From: Margaritispora aquatica
Lineage: Eukaryota > Ascomycota > Leotiomycetes > Helotiales > Discinellaceae
Reading direction: 5' to 3'
Assembly (NCBI GenBank): GCA_007644065.1
Contig: VJWN01000008.1
Coordinates: 64,411 to 128,410, forward strand
DNA length: 64,000 bases
Position 1 is the stretch's first letter; the number at the start of each line of letters is the position of its first letter. The notes below the pieces were generated by a model that saw nothing but the letters and a program-made list of their open reading frames with translations, did no database searches and was not told the DNA's origin. Below, one piece after another: positions 12,298 to 24,653 of this stretch. The translations under genes were made by a program, and so were the position numbers.

Positions 12298-12636
12298 ATG
12301 GGAGGCCCTAATCTGGAAGTCTTTAAGGTAATTCCCCTCCCTATCTTCCCCTTTCCCCCAACGCATCAACCAAGCTAACCATCCTCCTCCTAGTTCGGCA
12401 TGTACATCATGTTCCCCATCGCAATCATGTACTACTACGGCACGAACCTGGACGCACGCTTCGCGGTGCCGGATTTCTGGCCCAAGAAGGAGCAGACGAA
12501 TCGCATCCCGTTTGAGCGCGATGAGATTAAGAGTGAGCTCGAGAGGTTGAGGCAGAGGAGACTGTACTTGAGGGAGAGGAGGCTCGAGATGGAAGCAAAG
12601 GATGGGGAGAGGAGGGAGAATGGTGGGGGTTTGTGA
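12298..12636 (+). CDS. PET100: Pet100, cytochrome c oxidase assembly chaperone
   Basis: Small mitochondrial inner-membrane protein required late in cytochrome c oxidase assembly. A 10-codon first exon (12298-12327, MGGPNLEVFK) is spliced over a 66-bp intron to 12394-12636, giving 90 residues. The start MGGPNLEVFKFGMYIMFPIA is the diagnostic family N-terminus, with one membrane span, and is followed by PDFWP and a highly charged helical tail. Without the tiny first exon the second exon alone would lack the signature, so the splice is well supported. It converges with the TACO1-like gene, another cytochrome oxidase biogenesis factor. Confidence 0.94.
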
Positions 12637-12957
12637 GGTGAGGGCGAGAAGCAAGATTGAAGATATGACAGCTGGTTGGGAAATCTTTGAGTAGAAGCCA
12701 TCACAGGACGGGTGAAGGGGGAGGATCACAGCTGCGTGATCCGACGCTGGGGAAGAAGCTTGGTTTACCTCATGCGTGGAAGAGGAGATTGTGTACAATC
12801 CAGGGACGGCGTTGGCATTGAAGGCGTTGGTGGGCATTTTCACAAGCGGTCAAAAACTCCATTCCGAGATGAGAGACGCAGTTTCATCTGCTATTGTACA
12901 AATACTACAAGTTGTACATCTATGTTTTGTACACTCTATACTCACCCATCATGTCTT
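12637..12957. other. intergenic between convergent genes
   Basis: 3' flanks of PET100 and the TACO1-like gene. Nothing else was recognised here. Confidence 0.4.
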
Positions 12958-14025
12958 CTATGCGTCTAGGTTTTCCTGTATGTTCTCCCACATCTCATCA
13001 GGCAAATCTCCCTGCAATGCATTGGCGTATATGCCTTGAACGTTTGGTTCATCCCGCAACAACTCCAACAGATTTGAGAGCGATTTTACCGCATCGCTAT
13101 GCTCCATGCTTAATGGGACTTTGGTGTCCTCGTTTGCATCCCAGATGATGTCTGAGCTCTCCACCTTCAATCCGTGGCTTTTCTGCAGTGCTTCCGCTGC
13201 TGCTGTAATCTGGCTGGGCTCTGTCCATACCACAATTCCACCATCTTCATCTTGCTCCACGTCCTCTGCGCCAGCTTCTATGGCATCATCGAGCACCTCA
13301 TCCACAGTCAAGCCTCCCTCATCTTTCTCAAACGCCAATCTGCCCTTCTTCTGGAACAAATAGCTCGTAGGCGTAGCATTTCCTCCATGCTTTTTAATCA
13401 TATGCCGCAGATCTGCTAATGTCCTGGCTCGATTATCCGTCTCGCACTCGATGATCATAGCTACACTGGGCGGCATAATGACCTCCAAAGTCATGTTTTC
13501 GAGCGCCGCACCGCTTGCAGACTTGCCCTGACCACGAGCAATGGCTGCTTCCATAGAGGCCTTCGGGAATCCAGCTGCAGCACGTCAGCTTGCTCCTCCA
13601 TGTCATTTGCAGAGCTTATACCCCATTGTCAAGTACCTTTCTTCGCATTGACCAATATCGATGCCAGTTTTGAGTTTGTGTTTGGATCTCCACCATATAC
13701 TGTTTCCAAATATCAATACTAGTCCTTACTTCATGCTCTACCAATGGATGGGAGCTCGAGGTATGGGCTCACATTTCGAAGCCAGAGTGATCTCGTGCGA
13801 CAGGATCGAGCGCTGAACGTTCTTCTTGAGGTCTGCACTGCCCTTGTCGTGCTTGATCTTCGACCACCTGTTATGGCCCGATTGCACTGCAGGCGAGCTG
13901 GAGAAGAGGCATCTTGGGCAGAGAGACTGGAGCTCTGCTGTTGAGGTCCCCCTGCTTCGAGGGATAAGGGGACGAAGACCTCTAGAAAATGCAGCCATAG
14001 TATTTCGTAGACGCAGGACGAGCAA
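12958..14025 (-). CDS. TACO1/YebC family mitochondrial translational activator
   Basis: YebC/PmpR family (DUF28) protein. In eukaryotes the mitochondrial member TACO1 supports translation of COX1. Exons 13773-14025, 13637-13699 and 12958-13574 give 310 residues. The diagnostic GHNRWSKIKHDKG sits at about residue 50. It is followed by SKLYGGDPN across the first junction and NAKKAGFPKASMEAAI across the second. The basic, hydroxylated N-terminus (about 45 residues) before GHNRW looks like a mitochondrial presequence. A second in-frame ATG at 13998 could be the true start. The gene diverges from the large HEAT-repeat gene. Confidence 0.92.
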
Positions 14026-14315
14026 AACTTCATGCGGTATCCTGGCGATGGGTTGCGGTTGAAATTGGAATAGGGCTTGGAATTAAGCTTCTGGAACAGT
14101 ATTTCGAGCTTCTGGTGGAGAGACGTTCATCCGGTGTGTGGATCTTGAGTGGAGGTGATGATTGGATGAACCTGACGTGGGCGCTACATAGTCGTAATGT
14201 CTGGGGTACATACCAATATATTGAAGGCTACCTATTCCTCTATTTCCCTAGAAACAAACGCCTATCATATCAGAAGGAAACATATACACGTTCTATACCC
14301 AAAAAAGACGTGTCG

Positions 14316-17300
14316 ATGTCCTCATCCTCGCACGCGGGGCCTACGAATGGCTCTAAGGACACTTGGACAGCTTCTGAAGCTGTGTCTCCTAATCCAGAGC
14401 TCGATGTGAAGAAGCTCCAATCCCTACCCTCCGAACAACAAGATCTATACTTGCTTAACTTCGTCTCGGCCCTTACAAAACATGTCGAGAGCTTGGAACC
14501 AGATGATTGCACGGCCCAGCAATTATATCTCAAGAGGGAGCTTATGCAAATTCTCAATCTCGGCGCACCACCTTGTACTCGAGTAATACGCAATAACTTG
14601 GGAAGATGCCTGGGGCATATACTTGGGAAGGGAGACCGGAAGCTGCTGTTTGAGACGGTCAATGAGCTTATTGGCATCTCTGGAAGTGGAAAAGCGAAGA
14701 CAGAGGCGGATTTGAGGTTGAAGCATGCAGCTGTTTACTGCTTGGGAGATGTCTTTGCTGCTGCTGGAGACTCTGCCATTGGTTTACACCCACTGGCATG
14801 CACTACGCTCTTCAAATTGCTCAAATCAGCAACCAACAATGCCGGATTGCGTGCAGCTGTTTTCAATGCCTTGGGCAAGATAGTGAAGATGATTGAGGGC
14901 AGCATGGACGAGAGCATCGCCAGAGACATATGGAAGAGTGCCAGGAACCATGCTGCAAGCGACAAGTCAGCTTTGGTACAGATCGCAGCGTGCAGATGTT
15001 TGAAGTCATTTGCGAAATCTACGTCGTATTTCGATAACTCAAGCGACTTCGATAACTTGAAGTCAACCATATTCAAAACTATCGAGTCGTCAAGCTCAGC
15101 AGTCAGACAGGCTGCTGCAGAGTGTCTTGCTGAAGCTTTAGTCAAAAACCACTCTGAGGAACCAGTCCAGGACAATGATGTACCGAAGATGAAGAAACCA
15201 AAAAGGACGAACACTAAACGCATGTCGATGGCACCAGGAGCTATGGATGATGAGGAGATTCAGAGGCCGGAAAGTCCTGGACCAAAAAAGAACCAGATAC
15301 TAGTCTTTACATTGCCAGAGATTATGAGCCAGCTCTCGGCTTTCTATATCAAAAGTTCTACGAGTAACAAGGCAAGAGCAGGAATAGCTGTCTGCTACAC
15401 CAGGATATTCAGCAGTTTGAGTGAACGTAATGTGGAGACTATGTACCTGAAGATAGTGGACCATCTGAGCATCGATATCTTGAGCCACCCAAATATCACG
15501 AGTAACCGATACCGACTGTTGACGACCCGGAGATTTGTGCAAATTATCTTGGAAGATGTGATTGGGAAGACCATCTTAGGTGAATCTGGCCAGATAGCGG
15601 CTGCAAAATCTTTGATCAATGACATTTTGAAGAACTATCCTCAGGTCATCAAGGAGCGACCTGAGCCAGGAAAGCATGCATTGATTGCTGTATTGAGTGC
15701 ATTAGCATCTCTGATTAAGACATTGGGATCCGCTGCCAATGCTTTCGCAGATTCTTGTCGAGATGGCCTCTTGCAGGTGCTTCAACACCCCAGTTACACT
15801 GTTCAGATCTATACATCAGCTTGTCTGAGGACGTTTACACTGGCCTGTCCTCAACAGTTGTTACCATGTCTGACAGTATGTATGAATAGTGTCAACAGAG
15901 AGTTGACACTACTCACATCTGGCAGGAATTCGCCTAGGCGCTGTGTGGGATATGCAAATGGTCTTTCAGCTATGATTAGTACTGCACCATTGCAGCCTCT
16001 ATATGGCTCAGTTGATGTCAACAGTCGAGTTCTCTCACTTGCCACCAACCTGCTCAAATCTAGTAGCAAATCCGAATTACGTATATCTAGCACTCAGATT
16101 CAAGTGGCATGGATCTTGATTGGTGGTCTTATGTCTTTAGGGCCTAATTTTGTCAAGATCCATCTCTCGCAGCTTCTTTTGTTATGGAAGAATGCACTGC
16201 CTAAACCTCTGGCTAAGGACAATACATCTCAGCGGAGTTACCTCGAGTCCTCCTTTCTCACCCATGTGCGAGACTGTGCACTTGGATCAATCTTGGCATT
16301 TCTGCAGTTCAACAGCAGGCTGTTGACTGTCGATGTTTCTAAGCGCATTGCCGCTATGCTGCAAAATACTTCAGCATTTCTCAAGAGTCTCCCATCCCGG
16401 AAAACAACAGAGGATATCAGCCAGCGTCTCTTCCCATCATTGCAATTGCTAGACTTGGACCTTATGGTTCAACGACGTGTACTTCAATGTTATACAAAGC
16501 TGGTCAATTTAAGTCCAGCAGGTGGGAGTGAGGCTCTATTGCAATCTAATCTACTGACACTTGCTGTCTCCTTCTTTGCCGATCCCGAAAACTATACACC
16601 GAGCTCTTTAAGTACATCCATCGCTAGCTCTGCTGGAAACTTTGAGAGCATCTGGGATATCGGTGATAACTGTGGCTTTGGTGTCACAGGACTGGTGCGA
16701 GGCTTCAAAGTGAAACCTCTTCCTGGTCAACATGAGAACGATACTGTTGATGACTGGATGAAGGAGGCTGGATCCGATGATGCAATTGCTAGGGCTCTAC
16801 TCTCGCCCATATGCAACTCGCTCGAACATGACTCTTTGTCTTTATACTTGGGAGATTTGCAAGGTCCAGATACCCTACCTGATCCTCCAGCAACGGAAGT
16901 CGTCAACATCGCAATCAAGCTGTTTGCAATCGCTTTTCCTCTCACTCCACCGAAAATCCAAGAAAGTATATTGGAGCAGATCGCAACATTCATGTCAGCC
17001 AACTCTCTGTCAAGGGACCCCGGGCGGAGAGCAGCCATGAATGTCAATATTGCAACGGCGCTCTTCTCTACTCTTAAGGTCGCTGTGAAGGAGACACAAT
17101 CACCGGCTGGCGATGTCACAAATCCAGCTGTTGGAAAGCTAATGCAAGAAATCATTCGTATATTTGTCATTCATCCCGATCAGTATGTGCGATGTATTGG
17201 CTATGAGGCACTTGCTAGACTTTGCAACAGTTTTGGGAATGCCTTCACAAACCAAGAGATCAAGTACCTCGTGGACACCATCGTAGCAAACAGAGAACCC

Positions 17301-20300
17301 ACAGCTAGAGCAGGATGCGCGATGGCTTTAGGAGCAATCCACGCTCAAGTCGGTAGCATGGCAGCAGGTTTCCATCTAAAGACCATTCTTGGAATACTGA
17401 TGTCTCTTTGCAGCGATCCAAATCCTACAGTGCACTTTTGGTCATTAGAGGCACTTGCTGGTGTTGCAGACTCAGCAGGCCTTAATTTCTCTGGATATGT
17501 GTCGAGTACACTCGGCATGCTTGGTCAACTGTATGTGTCAGATACACACAATACAGAAATCTCATCTATGGCACAGTCTAATATGGAGCTTGAGCTGTCC
17601 ACCACCGCAGTGATTGCGAGATGTGTGGATTCTCTGGTGAACGTTCTAGGCCCTGACCTGCAAGATCTGACCAAGCCTCGTGAGCTCATTTTGACCCTGG
17701 TGGGACAATTTCAGAAGGAAGCAAACACTCTGGTTCTTGGTCGAAGTCTGAGATGTCTGGAGCATTTGGCACTTTATGCTCCTGGGCATATGGTATTTAC
17801 AGATTACGTCAAGTTACTCCAGAAAGATTTGAACTCCGATTATCCACAACTCCGGGATATCGCAATTGATGGACTTTACAACTTGATGAAGAGGAATTCC
17901 GAGGATGTGGTCCAGGCAGCAGAGAAAGGTTTCGAAGATGAGCTGTGGCTCGCCCTCGATTCAGATCCCGATCATGAAGGAATACGGAATGTCATCAGAA
18001 ACTGGCTACAACAATCTTGTCTTAGTGAGACCGCTCGCTGGCTCCAGAGATGTCAGACTGTCTTGTCAATGACCAGAGCCAAAGCCGCCGAAACTTTCGT
18101 GGCGTCAAACAAGGTCAGTGCGATGCCAGATTTACAGGATGAGGAAGTTGCTGGCTTTGCAGCTGCTGCAGGCAATACAAAAGATGGCGAAACTGCCGTT
18201 GCTGCAGCGGGTCAGGAGCCTCTTCGCTGGCAAGTACGGACATTCGCTATGAGCTGCTTAGGTGACATGTTTGCGATAATCAGCAAAGATAGACCCTCGG
18301 ATGCAGAGAAGACCTCTCCTGCTGAGATGGCGTTGCAGAAGAAAGTTGCCGACGTTATTCGTATGGCTTTCTCGGCGTCTACTTCAAATGTCGTTGAGCT
18401 GCGTGTTTGGGGTCTAAAGATTATTGATGCTGTTCTCAAGATGTTTGGGAAAACATTAGATCCTGACTTTGAGGAAGCGCCACTGCTTGAGCAGTATCAA
18501 GCTCAAATTAGCTCGGCTCTAACGCCAGCCTTCGCGGCTGATTCCTCCCCAGAATTGGCTTCTGAAGCCGTCAATGTCTGTGCTGCATTCATATCTACGG
18601 GTATTGTCACTGATGTCGATCGCATGGGGCGCATATTCAAGACTCTAGTTACTGCGCTAGAAAATTTTGCCACAGAAGCGGAAGTGCAATCGATTGGAGA
18701 TCTCAAAGGTCTCAGCTCAAATGCGCAGGTCATGGTCAAGATGGCAGTTTTCTCTGCTTGGGCCGAACTGCAGGTTGCCAGCACTGAGCAGGTATATCTT
18801 GTTGATGTGCTAAAGCCTTATATTGGAACTTTGACTCCACTATGGTTGGCTTCGTTAAGAGAATTTGCTCGCCTTAGATTTGAGCCCGATATCTCCATGA
18901 GTCTTGGCCCTCCATCCTTATCTGGTAGTTTGGATACTATCTACTCAGCACTCAATCGCGAAACGCTTTTGCGTTTCTATCAAGAGTCATGGCTCAAGCT
19001 AGTGGACGCAATTGCTAGCCTGATTGAGCAAGATAGCGAATTTGTCTTTGATGCTCTCGATGGCAAGGAGACAGATGCACCAAACACGAATGGACAATCA
19101 AAAGGAAATGATATCAATTATCGGGATGAACCTGTGGCTTTCTTCTTTGTCCTGTTTGGAATCGCCTTCGAGGCTCTCGTTGCCCGACCTGGCAGTGATG
19201 CGCTGGCCTCAAAAGAGCAAACTCTAGAAATTCTACAAGCTCTTAAGAAAATACTCCATCCTAGCGTTTCTGGACATGGCATTTATCGAGAAGCAATCTT
19301 CACCGAGACAATGGATCTGCTTGATCGTTTGGTCCTCACCGAGGGACTTGATGTGCAAGCTGTTATTGTGCAGATTGCTCGAAGTTTATGTATATCTCAT
19401 CCGTCTGCCACAAAGCCTGAAGAAGTCGAAAATGGGGATCTGTCAGAGGATATTGAGCAGCTCTTTGAGTTAACTCGAATTATTGTTCTTGTCTTGGCTG
19501 GTTTGTTACCGAATCTCACAGACGCCAAACAACCTGCTCGTCACCAATTGACAGATGATGCTGTGTCACTCGTACGGACTTCTCTAAATGCTCTGGTCGA
19601 TGCTGCAGAAGTCTTCCCAGCAATCATCAAGACTGATTTACATGCCTGTATCATTCACATCTTTGCCACAATTCTCGGAACGACAAGTTGCCAGGCTGTC
19701 GTTGTGCCTCAATCTTTGCCTATCCTAAAGCGCTTTATCACCAGCATTTCTACACCTCAAAAGAATGGGTCCAATATATCAAAGCCCGACCTGACACAAA
19801 TCCAAGGATGTTTGAAGCGTTTCCTGTCCATATATCTACACGCCCAGAAACGCGAGACAGAGGCTTCGCTGCCTTGTGTTAAGAACTCCCTTCTCGCCTG
19901 TACAGTGCTCCTTACAAGCGGCACCAATTCAATGTCTGCAAGCGAACCGCTCGTCATACGCTTCCTCGATGAGGTAGTGGATTGTCTCAGTGATCGCATG
20001 GTAAGCCTGCCTGACTACCCACATATGAACATCCAGCTAATCAAGAACAGACAGCAAAAGTTGCAGCAGGATGCATTCGAACACTCATACTTCAGTCGCC
20101 CAAGAATGCAGCAGATCAAAGCATAGCACGCTATCTCCTGCCCCGTCTTATTGCCTTCGCCACCAACACCGATGTCGAGGACCCTGAAAATGCACGTGCG
20201 CTTGTGATTCACGCTCTCACGTTATTTGTCAATACTCTCTCAGGTCCCCAAAAGGCGGCAGCAATGTCAGTAATTATTCCCACACTCCTAGCACGCGCAA

Positions 20301-20533
20301 ACGGTGAAGGTGAATCGGTATTCAAAGAGACAAGCGCGAGGTTATTGGACTTGGCTGGCAGTGACCAAGCTGCGTTCAGGACTATTGTTGGGGCGATGAC
20401 GGAGGGGCAGAAGGGATTCATGGAGAGTGTCATTGTAGCCGGCAGACAGGATAAGGATGTTGGTAAGATTGAGAGCATGGATGGAGAAGGCAGGGAGCCG
20501 ACTATTGCTTTGAGGATGGATTTTGGTGTTTGA
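14316..20533 (+). CDS. LAA1: HEATR5/Laa1-type HEAT-repeat protein, AP-1 clathrin adaptor accessory factor
   Basis: Very long helical-repeat protein. A 5685-nt exon (14316-20000) joins 20051-20533 across a 50-bp intron with a CTAATC branch site, giving 2055 residues, close to yeast Laa1. In yeast and animals these proteins bind the AP-1 adaptor and help its localisation to the trans-Golgi network. The N-terminal TRVIRNNLGRCLGHI segment and the central block around YVRCIGYEALARLC, ARAGCAMALGAIH and VHFWSLEALAGVADSAG match the HEATR5 core. The ATG at 14316 is preferred to an in-frame ATG at 14115, because the latter adds about 67 residues of unconserved, 5'-UTR-like sequence. Without the intron the frame stops at 20126 and loses the conserved C-terminal 160 residues. 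Confidence 0.88.
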
Positions 20534-21069
20534 GATGAGCAAAAATCATGGAAGGCGCATGTTTATGGTTAGGATCTACGATCGACGGGACTATGTTGCA
20601 TATATAGCGTGGCATAGATAGGTGCGAGGTATACCCGTTTGTGTAGATAGATAGTATTGTGGAATCAAAAATATTCAATCACCCCGGTGTCCAGATGTCG
20701 AGATGTGCTGGAACTGCGTTTTGCAAAGAGGTTACTTCAAATATTTTCGATTCAAATCAATGATAGTTTTTATATGATAAAAAACATATCAACCTCTCTA
20801 CTCCCCGAGAACCTTCTGCTTGGAAACAGCATCTTCCCTGCCTCGTCTGCGAAGCAGTAACCAATTCGATGCGGCAATACATATCACTCCTCACGATTTC
20901 GCGAGAAGGCTGATACAAGCAAGGACCACGAAGACCCAAGAACAAGAGACCTGAAATCACAATATGAATGCTTCAATTCATACGAACAACATTAAGACTG
21001 AAGATGAACTCGTGAGCTCAAGTGAGTCTGTCGGCGCCCCACATTCACTTCCACCTCTCCTCGCTAACA

Positions 21070-21091
21070 ACAATGCCTCGCTTAGCATTGT
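21070..21091. repeat. inverted repeat ACAATGC/GCATTGT
   Basis: Seven-base perfect arms at 21070-21076 and 21085-21091 with an 8-nt spacer. It shares the GCATTGT arm with the larger inverted repeat 30 bp downstream. Confidence 0.7.
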
Positions 21092-21120
21092 GCCAGCACC
21101 ACAATAGCAAACTGGCCAAA

Positions 21121-21153
21121 TCCTCACAATGCGTACAATTAGCATTGTGAGGA
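21121..21153. promoter_or_regulatory. perfect 12-bp inverted repeat upstream of a TATA box
   Basis: TCCTCACAATGC (21121-21132) and GCATTGTGAGGA (21142-21153) are exact reverse complements around a 9-nt loop. The TATATAAG box starts 24 bp further on and the 2EXR start codon lies at 21425. The position fits an operator-like dimer site or an RNA hairpin. The assignment as regulatory is inference. Confidence 0.5.
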
Positions 21154-21424
21154 CTTGTCGACAGTGAGGATTAGTGTATATAAGAGGCTTCTTCTCTCCT
21201 CGATATTTGGTTTTGGTTCCCTCTCCGACTTGAGCTTCGCGGAACTGCACATATTCGTTGCTACGACGATTCTTTGGACACTTCAAGACGTTCATACACT
21301 CATACATCCACAAAGTACTTCGAAGACTTCCAATTTGTCTGCTCAAGAGCAATAGCTTTCAGCTCATCTCAGAAAAGTCAAAAGCCGAACAACATCTCAA
21401 GCTTCGCAACGCACCAACATCACA

Positions 21425-22294
21425 ATGGCGAAACGCAAGGCCCGTTCAACCCAAGCCTCAGCAAGCTCTACCAAGCGTGCAAGAACAAAATGCAAGACTA
21501 CCACCACCACCCAATCCAGCCTCAGCGCACAAGCTCTCCAACTTCTTTCGCTTCCACAAACACCACCCACAACCGAACCAAGACCAACGAAGCCCATGAA
21601 GAAATCTATCGTCAAAGACTGCGAATCGGCCCTCATTCTTCAGACCCTCGATATCTTCATCACCGTCCTCCCAGACAGCAACTGCGACCTCTTCATCCAA
21701 ACTCTCTTCCCGCCAACCTTCCATCCCTTCAAGCGTCTCCCTCCAGAGCTCCGCTCTCGCATCTGGAAGCTCTGTCTCCCCGCGCCCAAGGTAGTCGACC
21801 TCAGCGCGAAATTCTACATCACCCCACACGCAAAACCACACATCTACTCGCCTCTCCTGACCACATGTGTGGAGTCACGCCACGAGATATTCAGAAAGTA
21901 CATACTGCTGCCCTCGCCTCTGGGATGCGTGCACGTCTTCCCCAAGTACCCTAGCCGGACGAGGAAATGGTCGGGTGTCGTGAAGGCGCCGATGGTGCTG
22001 TGGTCTCCCACCAGGGACGAGATGAAGATCGACATGTTCTACGAGGAGTTGTCGGACACGGTGATTGTGGATGGAGGGCATGATGAGGAGAGTTTTGCCG
22101 GCTGGCTGCAGAGCTACTTGGCGGGCGAGAGGAGGGCCGTGTTGATGGGCTTGGAAGTGGTGGTTATTAGGGACTGGTATGGTGAGGTTGTTATTGAGAT
22201 TCATAGGCCGAGAGAGTGTGGGTTGGTGGGGTGTAAGTGTGGCGGGAAGGCAGCCCACGTTTGGATTGATGCGACATACGTTCTGAAATATTAG
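21425..22294 (+). CDS. 2EXR-domain protein 1
   Basis: Single-exon, 289-residue protein. The N-terminal 90 residues are basic and Ser/Thr-rich. The 2EXR domain starts at FHPFKRLPPELRSRIW and continues through CLPAPKVVDL to LLTTCVESRHEIFRKY. This is the pattern of this fungal domain: a short F-box-like helix, a strand, then a CxESR helix. The domain's biochemical role is unknown. The C-terminal part contains GLVGCKCGGKAAHVW, with a Cys-x-Cys pair. It is one of four 2EXR genes within 11 kb and most resembles the gene at 31537 in layout: a leading (H)xxF segment, then LPxEVR/LPPELR. Confidence 0.75.
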   Translation: MAKRKARSTQASASSTKRARTKCKTTTTTQSSLSAQALQLLSLPQTPPTTEPRPTKPMKKSIVKDCESALILQTLDIFITVLPDSNCDLFIQTLFPPTFHPFKRLPPELRSRIWKLCLPAPKVVDLSAKFYITPHAKPHIYSPLLTTCVESRHEIFRKYILLPSPLGCVHVFPKYPSRTRKWSGVVKAPMVLWSPTRDEMKIDMFYEELSDTVIVDGGHDEESFAGWLQSYLAGERRAVLMGLEVVVIRDWYGEVVIEIHRPRECGLVGCKCGGKAAHVWIDATYVLKY

Positions 22295-23798
22295 GCGTTG
22301 GTTCAGCTTGGCGGTTGGGAGAGTAGGCAGACGGCTGATTGGTACTGAGGATGGCGATTTTGAATATGGTGCTCAAAAGCTGCTTGTGTGGGACTTTAGG
22401 CTGGAATGGAAGGGATGCATAGCTCCTTTGATGCTCGTTTGGCGTTTTGATTTCGTTTGGGGTTGAAACATAAGGTTCAAAGGACTAGGGGTTCCTGCAT
22501 AAAAAATGGTTATTGCATCAAGAGAATACATCAAGAATTCAATTGCATGTTGTCAACCTACTATGTTCTTATTTTCACATGCATCGTGATCTTTTCGTTG
22601 TGGCGACGAAAACATCGCCCGATTAGGATGGTGCTGTGTTACCTTCGTTCTTTTTTCTTAGTCTTGGGTGCAGATGCATAACAAGAGAACCATGAGCACT
22701 TATTATCAAGAGGGAGCTTCGACTAACAAAGCTCATCAGCTAATTTATAATTCCTGTATAGAAAGATCTTATGTCTTAGATGTGAGAGGTGGGGAAAAGG
22801 GTTAGCGAGGACGCTTGGCGATTTGGGTCACATGATTAAACGTATCTTATTCATGTACCTATTAAGGTACCTCAGGTATGAATATGAGATGCTTCCCAGG
22901 GACTGTTAACATGCTCTCTATAGCTTGCTAGTTATTCAACCATGTAATTTTACCGTCAATCTAGCTGACTTACCCCCTCGAAAGAAACATCCCTCGCTAA
23001 AACTTGAACTGAAATTCAGCTTTGGCACCATCTCCATAAATCAGACTTTCCACAGCGGGAGCACTAAATCCACGCCCCATGATGTCGATCCCGGCGGCAA
23101 CCAAGCTCCAAACTTGACGTCAAGTCTTCTTTTCTTCCAAGTATTACACACACCTCGAATTTGGAGTGTCGTGAATGTGTAGGTTTCACTTGGGGGCGCT
23201 GCACATGCTTGAGTTGTACCAGACATGCATGGGTGTCCACGCACTCCGGAATTGAATCCGAAGGGCACACCCGCCAGATCAGATCGAGGGGAATCCACCA
23301 ACTCCACCTTCACTTCACTCCGACAAAAAGTTATCGAGAGCCCACAATGGCTGAAAATATTCAAGAGAAACCGAAACATATATATTACCTTCTTCTTAAT
23401 TATATGCTTGAGTTTGGTGAGAAGATACTTTGTACTTGATTTGTGATATCGACTCCTGAAAGAAAGGGGTATTTACTTTTTTGCAGTCCGCATTCTATTC
23501 CAGAGCGCGTGACATGCAGGTGAGAGAATCAAGGCCAGCCATGTTCCGAATGTTGCACAAACTAGGTGCCCACCGCAGGTTCAGAAGTGATCGACACGTC
23601 ATGTGGAATGCGAAGATTTGAATGCCCAATGTGGGACGAACTTGATGGCCGGGAATTGGAGATGCTTAATTACTCCTCACAGACCCATCTCAATTGGAAA
23701 CCCTACTTTCACTTCCAGTCATCCTCTCCTCTTCAAAGCACTAACATCCTTATTCTCCATATCAAAGAACACCGCGTTATTTCCATCTATCACGAGAA
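22295..23798. other. intergenic, 1.5 kb
   Basis: No gene recognised. It contains the octamer TCACATGA at 22828-22835 and a GGTACCTCAGGTA motif near 22866. The last 300 bp, C- and T-rich, are the likely promoter and leader of the aquaglyceroporin gene. Confidence 0.45.
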
Positions 23799-24653
23799 AT
23801 GGCCATCCCCACTCGCCTGGGCCTAAAGCCCTACCTCTCCGAATTCGTGGGGACCTTCCTCCTCATCCTCCTAGGTGACTCGTCAGTCGCACAAGTCATC
23901 CTCTCAGACCACCAATTCGGCACCTGGCTCTCCATCAATCTGTCCTTCGCCAGCGCCATACTCCTCTCCTCCTACCTCTCGTCCCCCTCACCAACCGTCA
24001 ATCCCGCCGTAACACTCGCTTCCGCCCTCATCCGTCCCTCGCAGACAAACATGCGTACCCTTCCGGGAAAGATCTTCGCGCAATTCCTAGGCGCCTTCCT
24101 TGGCGCTGGGGTCGTGTATCTGACATACTACTCCGCTATCCACGCCTGGGACCCGCAACTCACCATCCCAGGCGGTATGATCCTCGGTGACCAAGTAGGG
24201 CACGCAACCGCGGGGATCTTTGCCACCTACCCCTCCGCACTGCTGAAGACGAACTGGGAAGCCGCACTCACGGAAGCCCTTGGCAGCTTCGTGCTCATGT
24301 TCGGCGTGCACGCCATCTCTGACCCTGCGAACGCGAAGCGTCTACCTGCACCACAATTCGCCGTCTTCGTGCTGTTCCTGGTTATTGGTGCCAGTTTGGG
24401 ATGGCAGACCGGTTATGCGATTAATCCCGCCCGAGACCTGGGACCAAGAGCGTTCTCCGCGTTTGTGTATGGAAGTGAGGTTTTCTGGGCGAATGGCTGG
24501 TATGTGTTTGTTCCAACGGTGGCGCCGTTGGTGGGGTGTGTGGCTGGGGCTGTTACGTACGATGCGTTGTTGTATGAGGGAGAGGACTCGGTTATTACGA
24601 ACATGGTGGGCGGGATTGAGGAGAGGAGGTCGGGTGGGTTGAGACTTGATTGA
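23799..24653 (+). CDS. aquaglyceroporin / MIP family channel
   Basis: Intronless gene for a 284-residue six-span channel for glycerol or other small solutes. The first pore motif is VNPAVTLA (near residue 68), and the second is INPARDLGPR (near 209), whose Asp after NPAR is typical of glycerol-permeable members. FAQFLGAFLGA and TEALGSFVLMFGVHAI mark helices 3 and 4. The first loop reads SSPSPTVNPAV instead of the usual SGAHxNPAV, so the residues preceding the first NPA are unusual. Third-position GC looks higher than in neighbouring genes. The short hydrophilic C-terminus is probably cytosolic. Confidence 0.9.
   Translation: MAIPTRLGLKPYLSEFVGTFLLILLGDSSVAQVILSDHQFGTWLSINLSFASAILLSSYLSSPSPTVNPAVTLASALIRPSQTNMRTLPGKIFAQFLGAFLGAGVVYLTYYSAIHAWDPQLTIPGGMILGDQVGHATAGIFATYPSALLKTNWEAALTEALGSFVLMFGVHAISDPANAKRLPAPQFAVFVLFLVIGASLGWQTGYAINPARDLGPRAFSAFVYGSEVFWANGWYVFVPTVAPLVGCVAGAVTYDALLYEGEDSVITNMVGGIEERRSGGLRLD

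Larger units (their letters stand above)
20534..21424. other. intergenic with strong inverted repeats upstream of a 2EXR gene
   Basis: Spacer of 0.9 kb between the HEATR5 gene and the first 2EXR gene. It has two nested GCATTGT inverted repeats (listed separately) and a TATATAAG box at 21177-21184. No coding region was recognised. Confidence 0.5.

Noticed and set aside
12175..12843. Long open frame on the minus strand over PET100
   Set aside because: It is antisense to a well-supported gene, has low-complexity Leu/Pro composition and no domain.
14115..14315. N-terminal extension of the HEATR5-like protein from the ATG at 14115
   Set aside because: The extra residues look like translated leader, and the family-like start is MSSSSHAGP at 14316.
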